Counted from the stretch's first letter, positions 49,948 through 59,434 are shown. The stretch: 63,800 nucleotides of DNA from a bacterium (GCA_014802625.1 JAAVBX010000003.1:141544-205343), one strand, 5' to 3'. The notes: generated by a model not told the origin, from the sequence alone. A program made the numbers and translations.

Positions 49948-50028
49948 CCACTTAAAAATCCGCATGTTTCGCATGAAGAATAAACAACTTCGATGTCATG
50001 ATGCGGACTATAATAATTAAATAAGAAA

Positions 50029-50724
50029 ATGAGTGTAATCCTCAATATAGAGACGAGCGCGCGGATATGCTCGGTCGCGGTCAGCTGCGACGGAATGGTG
50101 GAGTTTCATATAGAATCGGAGGAACCGATGCAGCATGCCGCCCTCTTGGCGGGATACGTTGAGAGATGTCTCGAATTCCTTGCAAGGCGCGAGATGAAGT
50201 TTGACGCGGTGGCCGTCAGTTCGGGCCCGGGAAGCTACACCGGACTGCGTATCGGCATGTCGCTGGCGAAGGGGCTTTGCTTTGCGAAGGATGTTCCGCT
50301 TATCGCCGTCCCGACACTTGAGACCCTCGCTGTCAAGGCTATGTTTGCATTGCGCGAGCCTCAGGGAGATGAGATACTTGTCCCGATGATCGATGCCCGG
50401 CGTATGGAGGTCTACACGGCGGCCTACGACTTCGCGTTGAAGCCGCTGCTTGAGCCGAGTGCCCTTGTGCTGGATGGCGATTCATACCATGACTTGCCGA
50501 AGGGGAGGGAAGTGGTGTTTATCGGCGACGGAGTAGATAAAGCCCGTGAAGTCCTCAACGTGGAGGGGGCAAGATTCCTTTCATCCTCGATGCCGGTGGC
50601 CGTGGATATGGTGGCCCTCTCGGAACGAGCCTTCCGCAACGGCGACTTTCTTGACACGGCCTATGGTGTGCCCTTCTATCTTAAGGACTACAGAGCGACC
50701 GTGGCCCGCAACAAAGTGCTTTAA
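50029..50724 (+). CDS. tsaB: tRNA threonylcarbamoyladenosine biosynthesis protein TsaB
   Basis: A 231-residue ASKHA-fold protein, the non-catalytic partner that dimerises with TsaD in making t6A at position 37 of ANN-decoding tRNAs. It shows ILNIETSARICSVAVSCDG, then MQHAALLAGYVERCLEF and the SSGPGSYTGLRIGMSLAKGLCF signature. The middle has PMIDARRMEVYTAAYD. The length is normal for TsaB and short for TsaD. It leads a run with the DUF4290 gene and murA. Confidence 0.96.
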   Translation: MSVILNIETSARICSVAVSCDGMVEFHIESEEPMQHAALLAGYVERCLEFLARREMKFDAVAVSSGPGSYTGLRIGMSLAKGLCFAKDVPLIAVPTLETLAVKAMFALREPQGDEILVPMIDARRMEVYTAAYDFALKPLLEPSALVLDGDSYHDLPKGREVVFIGDGVDKAREVLNVEGARFLSSSMPVAVDMVALSERAFRNGDFLDTAYGVPFYLKDYRATVARNKVL

Positions 50725-50749
50725 CGCACACATATATACCATCAGACAA

Positions 50750-51406
50750 ATGACAGAAGACTTTCTCTTAGCCAAAGATAAATTCAAGTTTATTCCCTAT
50801 AATACCGGCATGCCCCAGCTGCCTCTGCCGGAGTATGGACGCAATATCCAGAATATGGTGGATTACTGCGTCGAAATCCCCGATCCGGAGGAGCGGACAA
50901 TATGCGCCCATGCGATAGTCGGGGTGATGCGGACGCTCTTCCCGCAGAATGTGGGGGAGAAGGGGGATATGAAGAAATTCTGGGACCATCTCAATATCAT
51001 GGCCCGGTTCGAACTCGACATAGAGTTTCCCTGCGAGGTAATAACGGCCGAAGAGGTGCATCCGCGTCCCGAGCGGCTGGAATACATGAAGGCGCCTATC
51101 CGCAACCGTCAGTATGGGCGGAATCTTGAGCAGATTATCAAGATTGTGGCTATGATGGAGGAGGGAGAGGAGCGCGACCGCCTGATCTCAATGGTGGCTC
51201 ATCAGATGAAGAAACTCCTGCTGACGCATAATCCCGACGGAGTGGATAACGGGCGGATACTGAAAGATCTTCACCGATACAGCGACGGGCGCATCGATCT
51301 GGATCCGGCCACCTACGTGCTTCATGATTTCCGTGATGTCACTCCGCAGCCGCAGGGGAAGAAGAAGCGTAATAATAAAAAGAATACGAAGTATAACAAA
51401 TTTTGA
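50750..51406 (+). CDS. DUF4290 family protein
   Basis: A 218-residue protein of unknown function conserved in the Bacteroidetes. The frame is open far upstream across tsaB, but MTEDFLLAKDKFKFIPYNTG at 50750 is the natural start, 25 bp after tsaB. It contains LPEYGRNIQNMVDYCVEI, then RTICAHAIVGVMRTLFP and RNRQYGRNLEQIIKIVAMMEEGEER, and ends in a strongly basic Lys/Asn tail (KKKRNNKKNTKYNKF), possibly for nucleic-acid contact. It precedes murA by 15 bp, an order also usual in relatives. No catalytic motif is visible. Confidence 0.93.
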   Translation: MTEDFLLAKDKFKFIPYNTGMPQLPLPEYGRNIQNMVDYCVEIPDPEERTICAHAIVGVMRTLFPQNVGEKGDMKKFWDHLNIMARFELDIEFPCEVITAEEVHPRPERLEYMKAPIRNRQYGRNLEQIIKIVAMMEEGEERDRLISMVAHQMKKLLLTHNPDGVDNGRILKDLHRYSDGRIDLDPATYVLHDFRDVTPQPQGKKKRNNKKNTKYNKF

Positions 51407-51421
51407 CTCTGGAATCGAGAT

Positions 51422-52735
51422 ATGGGAACATTTATAGTGGAGGGTGGCCATAAACTGAAGGGGAGAATCCGTCCGCAGGGAGCCAAGAACGAAGCCCTTG
51501 AGGTGATATGCGCCACATTGCTCACCCCCGAGAGGGTAAGAATAAGCAATCTGCCCGATATTCTCGACGTGCGCAATCTCATAAGTCTTCTCGCCGATTT
51601 GGGAGTCAAGGTGAAATTTGTCGACGACCACACCTGCGAGTTCCAGGCGGATGCGATAGATCTGAAGTATCTGGAGACTCCGGAGTACAGACGTCGAGCC
51701 TCTTCGCTCAGAGGCTCGGTGATGATTGTCGGACCGTTGCTGGCGCGTTTCGGACGCGCCGTTCTCCCGAAGCCGGGAGGGGATAAGATCGGACGCCGCC
51801 GGCTTGACACACATTTCCAGGGGATGATCACCTTAGGGGCGGAATTTGAATATGACTCGGAGGAGAGACTGTATCGCATCAGCGCCCCTGCGGGTCTCGG
51901 CGGCAGATACCTTCTTCTCGACGAGGCATCCGTCACCGGCACGGCTAATCTCGTGATGGCGGCGGCGTTGGCCAAGGGGGAGACGACAATCTACAATGCC
52001 GCCTGCGAACCATATGTGCAGCAACTTTGCCGGATGCTCAACCATATGGGTGCGGACATACAGGGAATCGGCTCCAACCTGCTGCATATCAAAGGAGTGG
52101 AGAAGCTGCATGGAGCGGAGCATACCTGCCTGCCGGATATGATCGAGGTCGGAAGTTTCATCGGCATGGCCGCTATGACAGGGAGCGACATCACACTTGA
52201 GAATGTCAGCGTGCAGGATCTCGGGATAATGCCCGAGATGTTCCGCCGACTTGGCGTCCACCTTGAGATAGAGGGTGACGATATCCGGGTGAACCAGGAG
52301 GAAATCTATGAGATAGAGACCTTTATCGACGGCAGCATCATGACATTCGCGGATGCCACATGGCCGGGATTATCCCCCGATCTTTTGAGTATTTTCCTCG
52401 TTGTGGCAACCCAAGCGAGGGGAAGTGTGTTGATACATCAGAAGATGTTTGAATCGCGACTCTTCTTTGTCGACAAACTGATCGATATGGGAGCGCGCAT
52501 CATTCTCTGCGACCCGCACAGAGCGGCAGTCATAGGCTCGGGGCGTTTCGGTGCGATGCACGGCACGACGATGGTATCGCCGGACATAAGGGCCGGCATA
52601 GCTCTGCTGATCGCCGCGCTCGGATCGAAGGGGACGAGCAGGATTATGAATATCGATCAGATCGACCGTGGCTACGAAGATATCGAGGCTCGCCTGAGGA
52701 GCCTCGGGGCGAGCATCATACGTGTCGAGGATTGA
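51422..52735 (+). CDS. murA: UDP-N-acetylglucosamine 1-carboxyvinyltransferase with Asp at the Cys115 position
   Basis: A 437-residue enolpyruvyl transferase that commits UDP-GlcNAc to peptidoglycan synthesis using phosphoenolpyruvate. The N-terminus VEGGHKLKGRIRPQGAKNEAL carries the PEP-binding Lys and Asn. The active-site loop reads LPKPGGDKIGRRRLDTHF, where Asp121 replaces the usual Cys (Cys115 in E. coli). The C-terminal catalytic Asp region and DIRAGIALLIAALGSKG are present. Asp at this site is known to make MurA insensitive to fosfomycin while keeping activity. It is transcribed with the DUF4290 gene and followed after 41 bp by rimM. Confidence 0.97.
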   Translation: MGTFIVEGGHKLKGRIRPQGAKNEALEVICATLLTPERVRISNLPDILDVRNLISLLADLGVKVKFVDDHTCEFQADAIDLKYLETPEYRRRASSLRGSVMIVGPLLARFGRAVLPKPGGDKIGRRRLDTHFQGMITLGAEFEYDSEERLYRISAPAGLGGRYLLLDEASVTGTANLVMAAALAKGETTIYNAACEPYVQQLCRMLNHMGADIQGIGSNLLHIKGVEKLHGAEHTCLPDMIEVGSFIGMAAMTGSDITLENVSVQDLGIMPEMFRRLGVHLEIEGDDIRVNQEEIYEIETFIDGSIMTFADATWPGLSPDLLSIFLVVATQARGSVLIHQKMFESRLFFVDKLIDMGARIILCDPHRAAVIGSGRFGAMHGTTMVSPDIRAGIALLIAALGSKGTSRIMNIDQIDRGYEDIEARLRSLGASIIRVED

Positions 52736-52776
52736 TTAAGAAGATAGAATAATAAAAGAAAGGAGCGTAAGCGAAG

Positions 52777-53346
52777 ATGATAGAGGAGAAGGATATAGTG
52801 CAGGCCGGGAAGTTTCTGAAACCTCACGGGTTGAAAGGTGAACTGAATGCGGTCTTGGACTACGACGCGGAGATTCTCGAAGAGGATTATCCGCTGATTG
52901 TGGATATGGATGGCATCTATGTGCCGTTCTATGCAGAGTCGGTGCGCCCGAAGGGTCATTTCTCCTCCCTTGTCAAGCTGGAGGGGATTGATTCGGTGGA
53001 AGATACGCGCAGATTCGTCAACAAGCAATTCTATCTCATGAGGCGCGATGTGGCGGAATTTCTGGATATGGAGGAGGATGAGCTGCGCACAGAGGAGGAG
53101 TTTGTCGGCTTCAAGGTCTTCGACCGTGAACTCGGATACCTCGGAAGAGTGGAGGAACTCGACACCTCGACCGATAATCTTCTGCTGCTTGTGCGCCCGG
53201 AAGGTGAGCAGGGCGCGGAAGATCCCGATCTCATCTATATTCCCTTCAATGCCGATCTGATAAGTGAGGTCATTGAGAAAGAGGATCCCCGGGATTCGGA
53301 ATTGCATCTCGATCTCCCCGAGGGTATTCTTGATCTTAATGCGTGA
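52777..53346 (+). CDS. rimM: Ribosome maturation factor RimM
   Basis: A 189-residue RimM, which binds S19 and helps mature the 30S head. The N-terminal beta-barrel begins IVQAGKFLKPHGLKGELNAVLDY, the typical G-x-L-x-K-x-H-G-L-K-G-E signature. The PRC-barrel part contains DELRTEEEFVGFKVFDRELGYLGRVEEL and the end YIPFNADLISEVIEKED. It is rather acidic but of normal length. It follows murA and precedes a small acidic protein gene by 20 bp. Confidence 0.95.
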   Translation: MIEEKDIVQAGKFLKPHGLKGELNAVLDYDAEILEEDYPLIVDMDGIYVPFYAESVRPKGHFSSLVKLEGIDSVEDTRRFVNKQFYLMRRDVAEFLDMEEDELRTEEEFVGFKVFDRELGYLGRVEELDTSTDNLLLLVRPEGEQGAEDPDLIYIPFNADLISEVIEKEDPRDSELHLDLPEGILDLNA

Positions 53347-53366
53347 AATAAATAACAATTGATACT

Positions 53367-53687
53367 ATGGATAATTTCGAATATGATGAAGACCTGGCGA
53401 TTGCGTATATACGCAAATTCGTGGGCGACAAGATAAGCGCGCAATACTCCGATGATGAGATAATCTATGTAATCGATATCATCTGGGATTATTACGAACG
53501 CAAAGGATACACCAAGCTGAATGCCGGCCTGACCGACAATGAGGCCCTCGACGAGGAGGAACTGGTGAAATACGTGAAGAAAGAACTCGCCAACGACCGC
53601 GAGATACTCATGGACCCCGCCGATGTAGGGGAGATAATAAAAGGAGAGCTCGCATATGAGGAGTCGCTGGAAGAGGATAATCAGTAA
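53367..53687 (+). CDS. Small acidic conserved-type hypothetical protein
   Basis: A 106-residue, very acidic, soluble protein (DNFEYDEDLAIAYIRKFVGDKI...YEESLEEDNQ) with predicted helices (DEIIYVIDIIWDYYERKGY). No family is recognised. Good codon use, a clear start 20 bp after rimM and a 32-bp overlap with the following OmpA-like gene support it as a real gene. The overlap suggests coupled translation. Confidence 0.75.
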   Translation: MDNFEYDEDLAIAYIRKFVGDKISAQYSDDEIIYVIDIIWDYYERKGYTKLNAGLTDNEALDEEELVKYVKKELANDREILMDPADVGEIIKGELAYEESLEEDNQ

Positions 53688-54312
53688 GCCGATCGGTCTG
53701 CTTGCCATATTGTTGGCATTGGCGGCCACCCCCGCAGATGCGCAGAAGACACTGCCGCTCGACGAGATGAGCTTCGCGGAGCTAATCAACTCAGTGGATC
53801 CGGGCAAACAGGCCGATATGGTGAGGACATTTCAGGAACGCGAGGCAAGCAACGTGCTCCTGAAGAACCGTACCCTTTCGGAAAGCAACGGTTGCACCGT
53901 CGACGCGGTCAGAAACCGTGAGGTACTTGTGGTCACGATACCTGCCGGACGCCTTTTCGGACCCAACCAGACAGAATTGAGAGAGGATGCCGGAAAATAT
54001 CTGGAGCCATTCAAACGTTATTTAAAGAATCCCGATATGTATCGTGTGCTTCTCGTCATGCACACCGACAACACCGGTTCGGAAACATATCGGGAGGAAA
54101 TCACGGTTGACAGGGCAGAAGCCGTCACCGAATGGTTTGAAAAGAGCGGAGCCGATGTCTCCTACCTATTCCCATTCGCCATGAGTGATGATATTCCCCT
54201 CGTGCCCAACGATTCATTCGAGAACCGCGACCGTAACCGCCGGCTTGAGATTTATCTCGTGCCGGGAGAAAAAATGATGGAGGAGGCCAAGAAGGGACGA
54301 ATCGCATTCTGA
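53656..54312 (+). CDS. OmpA-family exported protein
   Basis: A 218-residue protein with a basic start and hydrophobic signal segment (SKPIGLLAILLALAATPADA). The C-terminal about 120 residues form an OmpA-like peptidoglycan-binding domain: RLFGPNQTELREDAGKYLEPF, VLLVMHTDNTGSETYREEITVDRAEAV and a final NRDRNRRLEIYLVPG. In standard domains the middle motif is G-H-T-D, which here reads MHTDNTG. It probably binds the wall from the outer-membrane side. The start overlaps the preceding small gene by 32 bp. Confidence 0.88.
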   Translation: MRSRWKRIISKPIGLLAILLALAATPADAQKTLPLDEMSFAELINSVDPGKQADMVRTFQEREASNVLLKNRTLSESNGCTVDAVRNREVLVVTIPAGRLFGPNQTELREDAGKYLEPFKRYLKNPDMYRVLLVMHTDNTGSETYREEITVDRAEAVTEWFEKSGADVSYLFPFAMSDDIPLVPNDSFENRDRNRRLEIYLVPGEKMMEEAKKGRIAF

Positions 54313-54333
54313 CCCTCCATAACAGATGAAGAA

Positions 54334-55500
54334 ATGTCAGACAACACACCCAAGACACCCTATTACATAGTAGATGAAAGCCGCATCCGGCGCAATATGC
54401 GTCGCCTGAAAGAGGCCGAGGAGCGTGCCGGAATCAAGATAATCATGGCGTTCAAGGCCAACGCCTTGTGGAAGACATTCCCGATAATTGCGGAATATTT
54501 CACCGCCTCCACGGCTTCGTCGCTCAATGAGATGAAGCTGTCGCTCGATTTCCTCGGAAAGGATGTGCATGCCTATTGCCCGGTATATACGGAGGAGACC
54601 TTCCCGGAGTTTCTGAAGGGATGCACGCACATAACCTTCAACAGCGTGGCGCAATATGAGAAATTCCGTCCTCTGATTCAGGCATACAACGCCGAGCATG
54701 AATCGGAGGGACGGCGTGTGTCGGCCGGTCTGCGGGTCAATCCGCATTGCAGCGTTATCGAGACGGATATCTACAATCCCTGCCTGCCCGGAAGTCGTTT
54801 CGGTGTGGATGCGTCGGATTTAAAGTCGCTCCCCGAGGGTGTGGAGGGGCTTCATTTCCATGCGCTCTGCGAGTCGTCGAGCTATGAACTTGAGAAGGTG
54901 CTCGAATCACTCGAAGAGCAATTCGGCCCATATCTCGATCAAGTGAAATGGCTCAACATGGGGGGTGGGCATCTCATCACTCGCGAAGGATATGATCTCG
55001 ACCATTTCGTGGAAGTCGTAAAGAGGCTGAAGGAGCGTCACCCGGGGCTGGAGGTCATCATCGAGCCCGGGAGCGCGTTCACGTGGCAAACGGGTGACCT
55101 GAAGACAACGGTGCTCGATGTCGTGGAGAATGCCGGAATCAAGACCGCCATCATCGATGCGTCGTTCGCATGCCATATGCCCGACTGTCTTGAGATGCCA
55201 TATAAGCCGAAGATTGAGGAGGCACTGCCGGATGAGTCCCCTGTGGAGCAGCCCGAACACGTCTACCGTCTCGGGGGCAATTCCTGTCTGAGCGGAGATT
55301 ACGTCGGCGACTGGCGTTTCAGGGAGCCGCTCAAAGCGGGCGACGAACTGACATTGATGGATATGAACCATTACACGACAGTCAAGACCAATATGTTCAA
55401 TGGAATCCAGCATCCCTCGATGTGGCTTCGCCGCGAGGATGGCACTCTGGAGAAACTACGCGAATTCACCTACGAGGACTATCGCGACCGGATGGATTAA
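54334..55500 (+). CDS. nspC: Carboxynorspermidine/carboxyspermidine decarboxylase
   Basis: A 388-residue PLP enzyme of the alanine-racemase-fold decarboxylases that makes spermidine or norspermidine from the carboxy precursor. PYYIVDESRIRRNMRRL and the PLP lysine in IIMAFKANALWKTFP are at the N-terminus. GMHFHALCE-like GLHFHALCESSSYEL, EPGSAF and RLGGNSCLSGDYVGDW (the catalytic Cys region) follow. The partner carboxyspermidine dehydrogenase gene is not in this window. It follows the OmpA-like gene by 21 bp. Confidence 0.96.
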   Translation: MSDNTPKTPYYIVDESRIRRNMRRLKEAEERAGIKIIMAFKANALWKTFPIIAEYFTASTASSLNEMKLSLDFLGKDVHAYCPVYTEETFPEFLKGCTHITFNSVAQYEKFRPLIQAYNAEHESEGRRVSAGLRVNPHCSVIETDIYNPCLPGSRFGVDASDLKSLPEGVEGLHFHALCESSSYELEKVLESLEEQFGPYLDQVKWLNMGGGHLITREGYDLDHFVEVVKRLKERHPGLEVIIEPGSAFTWQTGDLKTTVLDVVENAGIKTAIIDASFACHMPDCLEMPYKPKIEEALPDESPVEQPEHVYRLGGNSCLSGDYVGDWRFREPLKAGDELTLMDMNHYTTVKTNMFNGIQHPSMWLRREDGTLEKLREFTYEDYRDRMD

Positions 55501-55522
55501 CCTGATTAAAATACTTATCATT

Positions 55523-56329
55523 ATGAAACTTAATACGATCTTACTTTCGGCCGCGCTGTGCGGCTCACTCTCCGCATTCGGTTGGGGGCAGAAAGGGCAT
55601 GATGTGACTGCGGCGATTGCTGAGCGTCATCTCACTCAGGCCACTCTCGACTCCATCAATTCAATCCTTGGCGGTAAATCAATCGTCTACTACGCCAACT
55701 GGCCCGACAACGCCTGCCACACGGATGAATATGCCTATACCAAGACATGGCATTACCGCAATATCGATCCCGACGAGACCTACGCATCCGCTCCCCGCAA
55801 TGAGGCCGGCGACGTAGTCTCGGCAATCGAGGAGCAGGTGGCCGTTCTCAGAAATCCCTCGGCATCTAAGGATGACAAATGGCTCGCCCTGGTGCTGACA
55901 GTCCACTTCCTCGGAGATATTCATCAGCCCCTGCATATGGGCCGTCTCTCCGACCGTGGGGGCAACAGTCACGAAATCAAGTATTTCGGAGGCAAGACGA
56001 ATCTTCACAGCACATGGGACAGCAAACTCGTGGAATCCGCCCACAAATGGGGATACACCGAGTGGGTAGATCAAATCGACCGTGCTGATGAGGCCGAGAC
56101 CGCACTCATACTCGACGGAGGCACTCCTCTTTCATGGGGAGAGGAGACATATGAGATTGCCAAAAAGGTGTATGACTCCACACCCGAGGGCACGAACGTA
56201 AGCTACGACTATATCGCCGACTGGTCACCGGTCATCGAGCAGCAGTTCCTTCGCGGCGGCCTGCGTCTGGCCGACCTTCTCAACGGAGCTTTCGATCCGG
56301 CCTATACCCAGCGCAACGGATTGAAATGA
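55523..56329 (+). CDS. Secreted S1/P1-family zinc nuclease
   Basis: A 268-residue exported nuclease. The signal peptide (KLNTILLSAALCGSLSAFG) probably ends just before Trp20, giving a mature N-terminus WGQKGHDVTAAIAERHL, as needed for the first zinc site. Other metal ligands lie in TKTWHYRNID, LTVHFLGDIHQPLHMG and GNSHEIKYFGGKTNLHSTWD. It would cut single-stranded DNA or RNA and dephosphorylate 3'-nucleotides outside the cytoplasm. The frame is open upstream into nspC, but this start is clear. Its stop overlaps the next gene by 4 bp. Confidence 0.95.
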   Translation: MKLNTILLSAALCGSLSAFGWGQKGHDVTAAIAERHLTQATLDSINSILGGKSIVYYANWPDNACHTDEYAYTKTWHYRNIDPDETYASAPRNEAGDVVSAIEEQVAVLRNPSASKDDKWLALVLTVHFLGDIHQPLHMGRLSDRGGNSHEIKYFGGKTNLHSTWDSKLVESAHKWGYTEWVDQIDRADEAETALILDGGTPLSWGEETYEIAKKVYDSTPEGTNVSYDYIADWSPVIEQQFLRGGLRLADLLNGAFDPAYTQRNGLK

Positions 56330-56805
56330 CACAGTTACCCCCGCTTAATCTCCCTCCCGTCGATCTCAAGATCAGGCGGGAGGGGAATCTTGTGAAGGTA
56401 TATGACCCGTTGAGGCGCAAATTCGTTAACCTCACGGCGGAGGAGTATGTGCGTCAGCACTTCACCGCATGGCTCATATCGGGTCTCGGTTATCCTGCGT
56501 CAGTGATGGCCAACGAGGTCGCGCTCGATCTCAACGGCACGTCTAAGCGATGCGACACGGTGGTGTTCGGTCACGACGGCCGGCCACTCATGATCATAGA
56601 GTATAAAGCACCCGGGGTAGCAGTCACCCAGGGGGTCTTCGACCAGATAGTGCGCTACAACATGCGCCTGAAGGCCCGTTATCTGGTGGTCTCCAACGGG
56701 ATGCGACATTACTGCTGCGTCAACGACTACGAACGCTCCTCCTATCATTTCATCCCCGTAATCCCGGTCTATTCCGAGATCAGCACCCCCTTTTCAGAAA
56801 ATTGA
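56326..56805 (+). CDS. Stand-alone HSDR_N-type (PD-(D/E)xK-like) protein
   Basis: A 159-residue protein matching the N-terminal nuclease-like domain of type I restriction subunits (HSDR_N, PF13588-type) with no helicase part. It has VRQHFTAWLISGLGYPASVMANEV, then the putative catalytic set KRCDTVVF...RPLMIIEYKAP (Asp and E-x-K), and QIVRYNMRLKARYLVVSNG. This short form is common beside housekeeping genes in Bacteroidetes; function unknown. It overlaps the nuclease gene by 4 bp and precedes the helicase gene by 42 bp. Confidence 0.9.
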   Translation: MTQLPPLNLPPVDLKIRREGNLVKVYDPLRRKFVNLTAEEYVRQHFTAWLISGLGYPASVMANEVALDLNGTSKRCDTVVFGHDGRPLMIIEYKAPGVAVTQGVFDQIVRYNMRLKARYLVVSNGMRHYCCVNDYERSSYHFIPVIPVYSEISTPFSEN

Positions 56806-56847
56806 TACTGGGGGGCACAATCCAAATCAAGCGATACACACACATAC

Positions 56848-59295
56848 ATGACACCGCAAGACTCACAAGCAAATACATTCGACCCGACTTTCAATTACCT
56901 TGACCTGCTCAACCCGCAGCAGCGTGATGCCGTAGTCTACAAAGATGGACCGGCACTCGTAATCGCCGGAGCCGGGTCGGGGAAGACACGAGTGCTGACT
57001 TACAAGATCATTGACCTCATACGCAACGGCTTCGAACCTTACCGCATACTCGCCCTGACTTTCACCAACAAAGCCGCCAACGAGATGAAGGAGCGTATCC
57101 GCGCCATAACGGGAGAGCGCATTGCAAGTCAGTTGTGGATGGGCACATTCCACTCGATTTTCCTGCGTATCCTGCGGCGTCATGCGGAGCTGCTGGGTTT
57201 CAAACCGGGCTTCACCATCTATGACACGACCGACTCACGGTCGCTCATCAAGATGATAATCAAAGATCTCGGACTCGACGATAAGATTTACAAACCCGCC
57301 TCGGTGCAATCCCATATATCAAATGCCAAGAACGCGCTGATTTCGGCTGAACAATATAACGCCGATCCCGACAATGCCGCGGCCGACAGGAAAGCGAAGC
57401 GCCCCATGATGGGGAGAATCTTCCAGCTCTATTCCGACCGTTGCCGCATAGCGGGGGCCATGGATTTCGACGATATCCTCTACTATATGAACGTGCTCCT
57501 GCGTGATAATCCCGACATACTGCGTCATTATCAGGATTTCTTCAGGTATATACTCGTCGACGAGTATCAGGACACGAACTTCGCGCAGCATCTTATAATA
57601 TCGAAGTTGGCCGGAGATCGGCAGAATCTTTGCGTGGTAGGGGATGACGCGCAAAGTATCTACTCCTTCCGAGGAGCGAATATCGCCAATATCCTCGGGA
57701 TGCAGAAACGCTTCCCGGGACTGAAGGTCTTCAAGCTTGAGCGTAACTACCGCTCCACGCAGAATATCATCAACGCGGCGGGCTCACTTATCGACAAGAA
57801 TACGCGTCAGATGAAGAAGAGCGTCTACAGCGAGAATGAGCCGGGTGAGCCGGTGCGCATACTCAGCACATATTCCGATATAGAGGAGGCCTACCTTGTG
57901 GCCAACATGATTTCACAAACGAAATATACGGCCCATGACTCCTATGACGAATATGCCATCCTTTATCGCACGAACTCGCAGAGCCGTGTGCTGGAGGAAT
58001 CGCTGAGAAAGCGCAACATCCCGTATCGTATCTACGGGGGACTCTCGTTCTACCAGCGCAAGGAGATCAAGGATGCCATCAGCTACTTCCGTCTGTCGGT
58101 CAATCCGGATGATGACGAGGCATTGCGCCGCGTCATAAATTATCCGGCGAGAGGAATCGGGGAGACCACTTTAAAGAAACTGCAGTCGGCGGCCAACGAA
58201 CATGCGGTGAGCCTCTGGAACGTCATCTGCGATCCCTATTCATTCCCGGCAGGGCTGAATGCGGGGACGCAGCGTAAACTGGAGGCGTTCCGACAGATGG
58301 TAGATGAATTTCTTCGCGATGTGGCCGAGGGGAAATCGGCCTATGAGGTGGGGCAATTGATCTACAACCGCTCGGGACTGCTCGCGACGCTGGCGCATGA
58401 CACCACACCCGAATCAATATCCAAGCAGGAGAACCTTCAGGAGCTTCTCTCCGGATTGAAGGATTTTGTGGTCACGCGCGAGGAATCGGGAGAGGAGGAT
58501 TTATCGATGGCGGCGTTTCTGAGCGAGGTGCAGCTTTCCACCGATCAGGATGAGCAGGAGGAGAGCGATGAAGCGAAAGTTACGCTGATGACCGTCCATG
58601 CCTCGAAGGGATTGGAGTTCAAGCATATATATATCGTCGGGGTGGAGGAGGAGCTATTCCCCGCCGCGATGAGCATGGATTCAATGGCTCAGGTGGAGGA
58701 GGAGAGGCGGCTTCTGTATGTGGCGATCACACGCGCCAAGAAGACGTGTGTCATGACATATGCCACATCCCGCTTCCGCAACGGACAGACAACATTGACG
58801 AGGCCGTCGAGGTTCCTCTCGGATATCGACACGCGCTATCTGAAGGTTCAGACCTCTTCCGATATCGGCAGCACATCATTTGTCGACCCCGGAGCTGCGT
58901 TCCGGAGCGGTTGGAATGCGGGAGGATCGCGCACGGCGCGAGAGGCGGATTTCGGCGGCAGGCCTGCATTCTCCACAGGAGGAAATCAGGCTGACTTCAC
59001 GCATTCCGGCGGATTCTCACGCGGGCGCGGGCAATCGCGCGGCACGATCGGCTACGGAGGGTCAGGCACAAAGAAGCGCATAGCCAATGCCGGAGGGGTG
59101 GCTGAATCCCGACAGGAAATCATGACAGCTCAGGGGCGACTGGCGGTCGGTATGCAGATACGCCATGAGCGTTTCGGTGTCGGCAAGGTCATGAGAATCG
59201 ATCATATGACCGACAACGATATGATAATCGCTGACTTCGGAGTGGTCGGAACCAAGAAACTTCTCTTGAGCTACGCCAAATTCACCATTCTCTGA
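56848..59295 (+). CDS. UvrD/PcrA-type superfamily 1 DNA helicase
   Basis: An 815-residue 3'-5' helicase. Motifs in order: Q motif LNPQQRDAVVYKDG, Walker A VIAGAGSGKTRVL, motif Ia LTFTNKAANEMKER, motif II YILVDEYQDTN, motif III VVGDDAQSIYSFRGA, motif IV LERNYRST, motif V LMTVHASKGLEFKHIYIVG and motif VI EERRLLYVAITRAK. The C-terminal tail (residues about 680-780) is Gly/Arg-rich, then comes a Tudor-like HERFGVGKVMRID patch found in PcrA/UvrD for RNA polymerase contact. It unwinds DNA in repair and at replication-transcription conflicts. Confidence 0.95.
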   Translation: MTPQDSQANTFDPTFNYLDLLNPQQRDAVVYKDGPALVIAGAGSGKTRVLTYKIIDLIRNGFEPYRILALTFTNKAANEMKERIRAITGERIASQLWMGTFHSIFLRILRRHAELLGFKPGFTIYDTTDSRSLIKMIIKDLGLDDKIYKPASVQSHISNAKNALISAEQYNADPDNAAADRKAKRPMMGRIFQLYSDRCRIAGAMDFDDILYYMNVLLRDNPDILRHYQDFFRYILVDEYQDTNFAQHLIISKLAGDRQNLCVVGDDAQSIYSFRGANIANILGMQKRFPGLKVFKLERNYRSTQNIINAAGSLIDKNTRQMKKSVYSENEPGEPVRILSTYSDIEEAYLVANMISQTKYTAHDSYDEYAILYRTNSQSRVLEESLRKRNIPYRIYGGLSFYQRKEIKDAISYFRLSVNPDDDEALRRVINYPARGIGETTLKKLQSAANEHAVSLWNVICDPYSFPAGLNAGTQRKLEAFRQMVDEFLRDVAEGKSAYEVGQLIYNRSGLLATLAHDTTPESISKQENLQELLSGLKDFVVTREESGEEDLSMAAFLSEVQLSTDQDEQEESDEAKVTLMTVHASKGLEFKHIYIVGVEEELFPAAMSMDSMAQVEEERRLLYVAITRAKKTCVMTYATSRFRNGQTTLTRPSRFLSDIDTRYLKVQTSSDIGSTSFVDPGAAFRSGWNAGGSRTAREADFGGRPAFSTGGNQADFTHSGGFSRGRGQSRGTIGYGGSGTKKRIANAGGVAESRQEIMTAQGRLAVGMQIRHERFGVGKVMRIDHMTDNDMIIADFGVVGTKKLLLSYAKFTIL

Positions 59296-59356
59296 ACAGG
59301 ACGACACGTGAAATAATCCCACGTCCTGAGCGGACCCGTTGGAATGAGTTTCTATT

Positions 59357-59387
59357 GTTGACCCTGTTGATAACGGATTTACCTTTA
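59357..59387 (+). promoter_or_regulatory. Possible promoter of the 59435 gene
   Basis: GTTG (59357-59360), a 19-bp spacer and TACCTTTA (59380-59387; one mismatch to TAnnTTTG). It is weaker than the other promoters in this window. Confidence 0.4.
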
Positions 59388-59434
59388 TTGGCCGAGTGGT
59401 ATATAAGTAGGTAAACCATTAAAGGATAGTCAAC

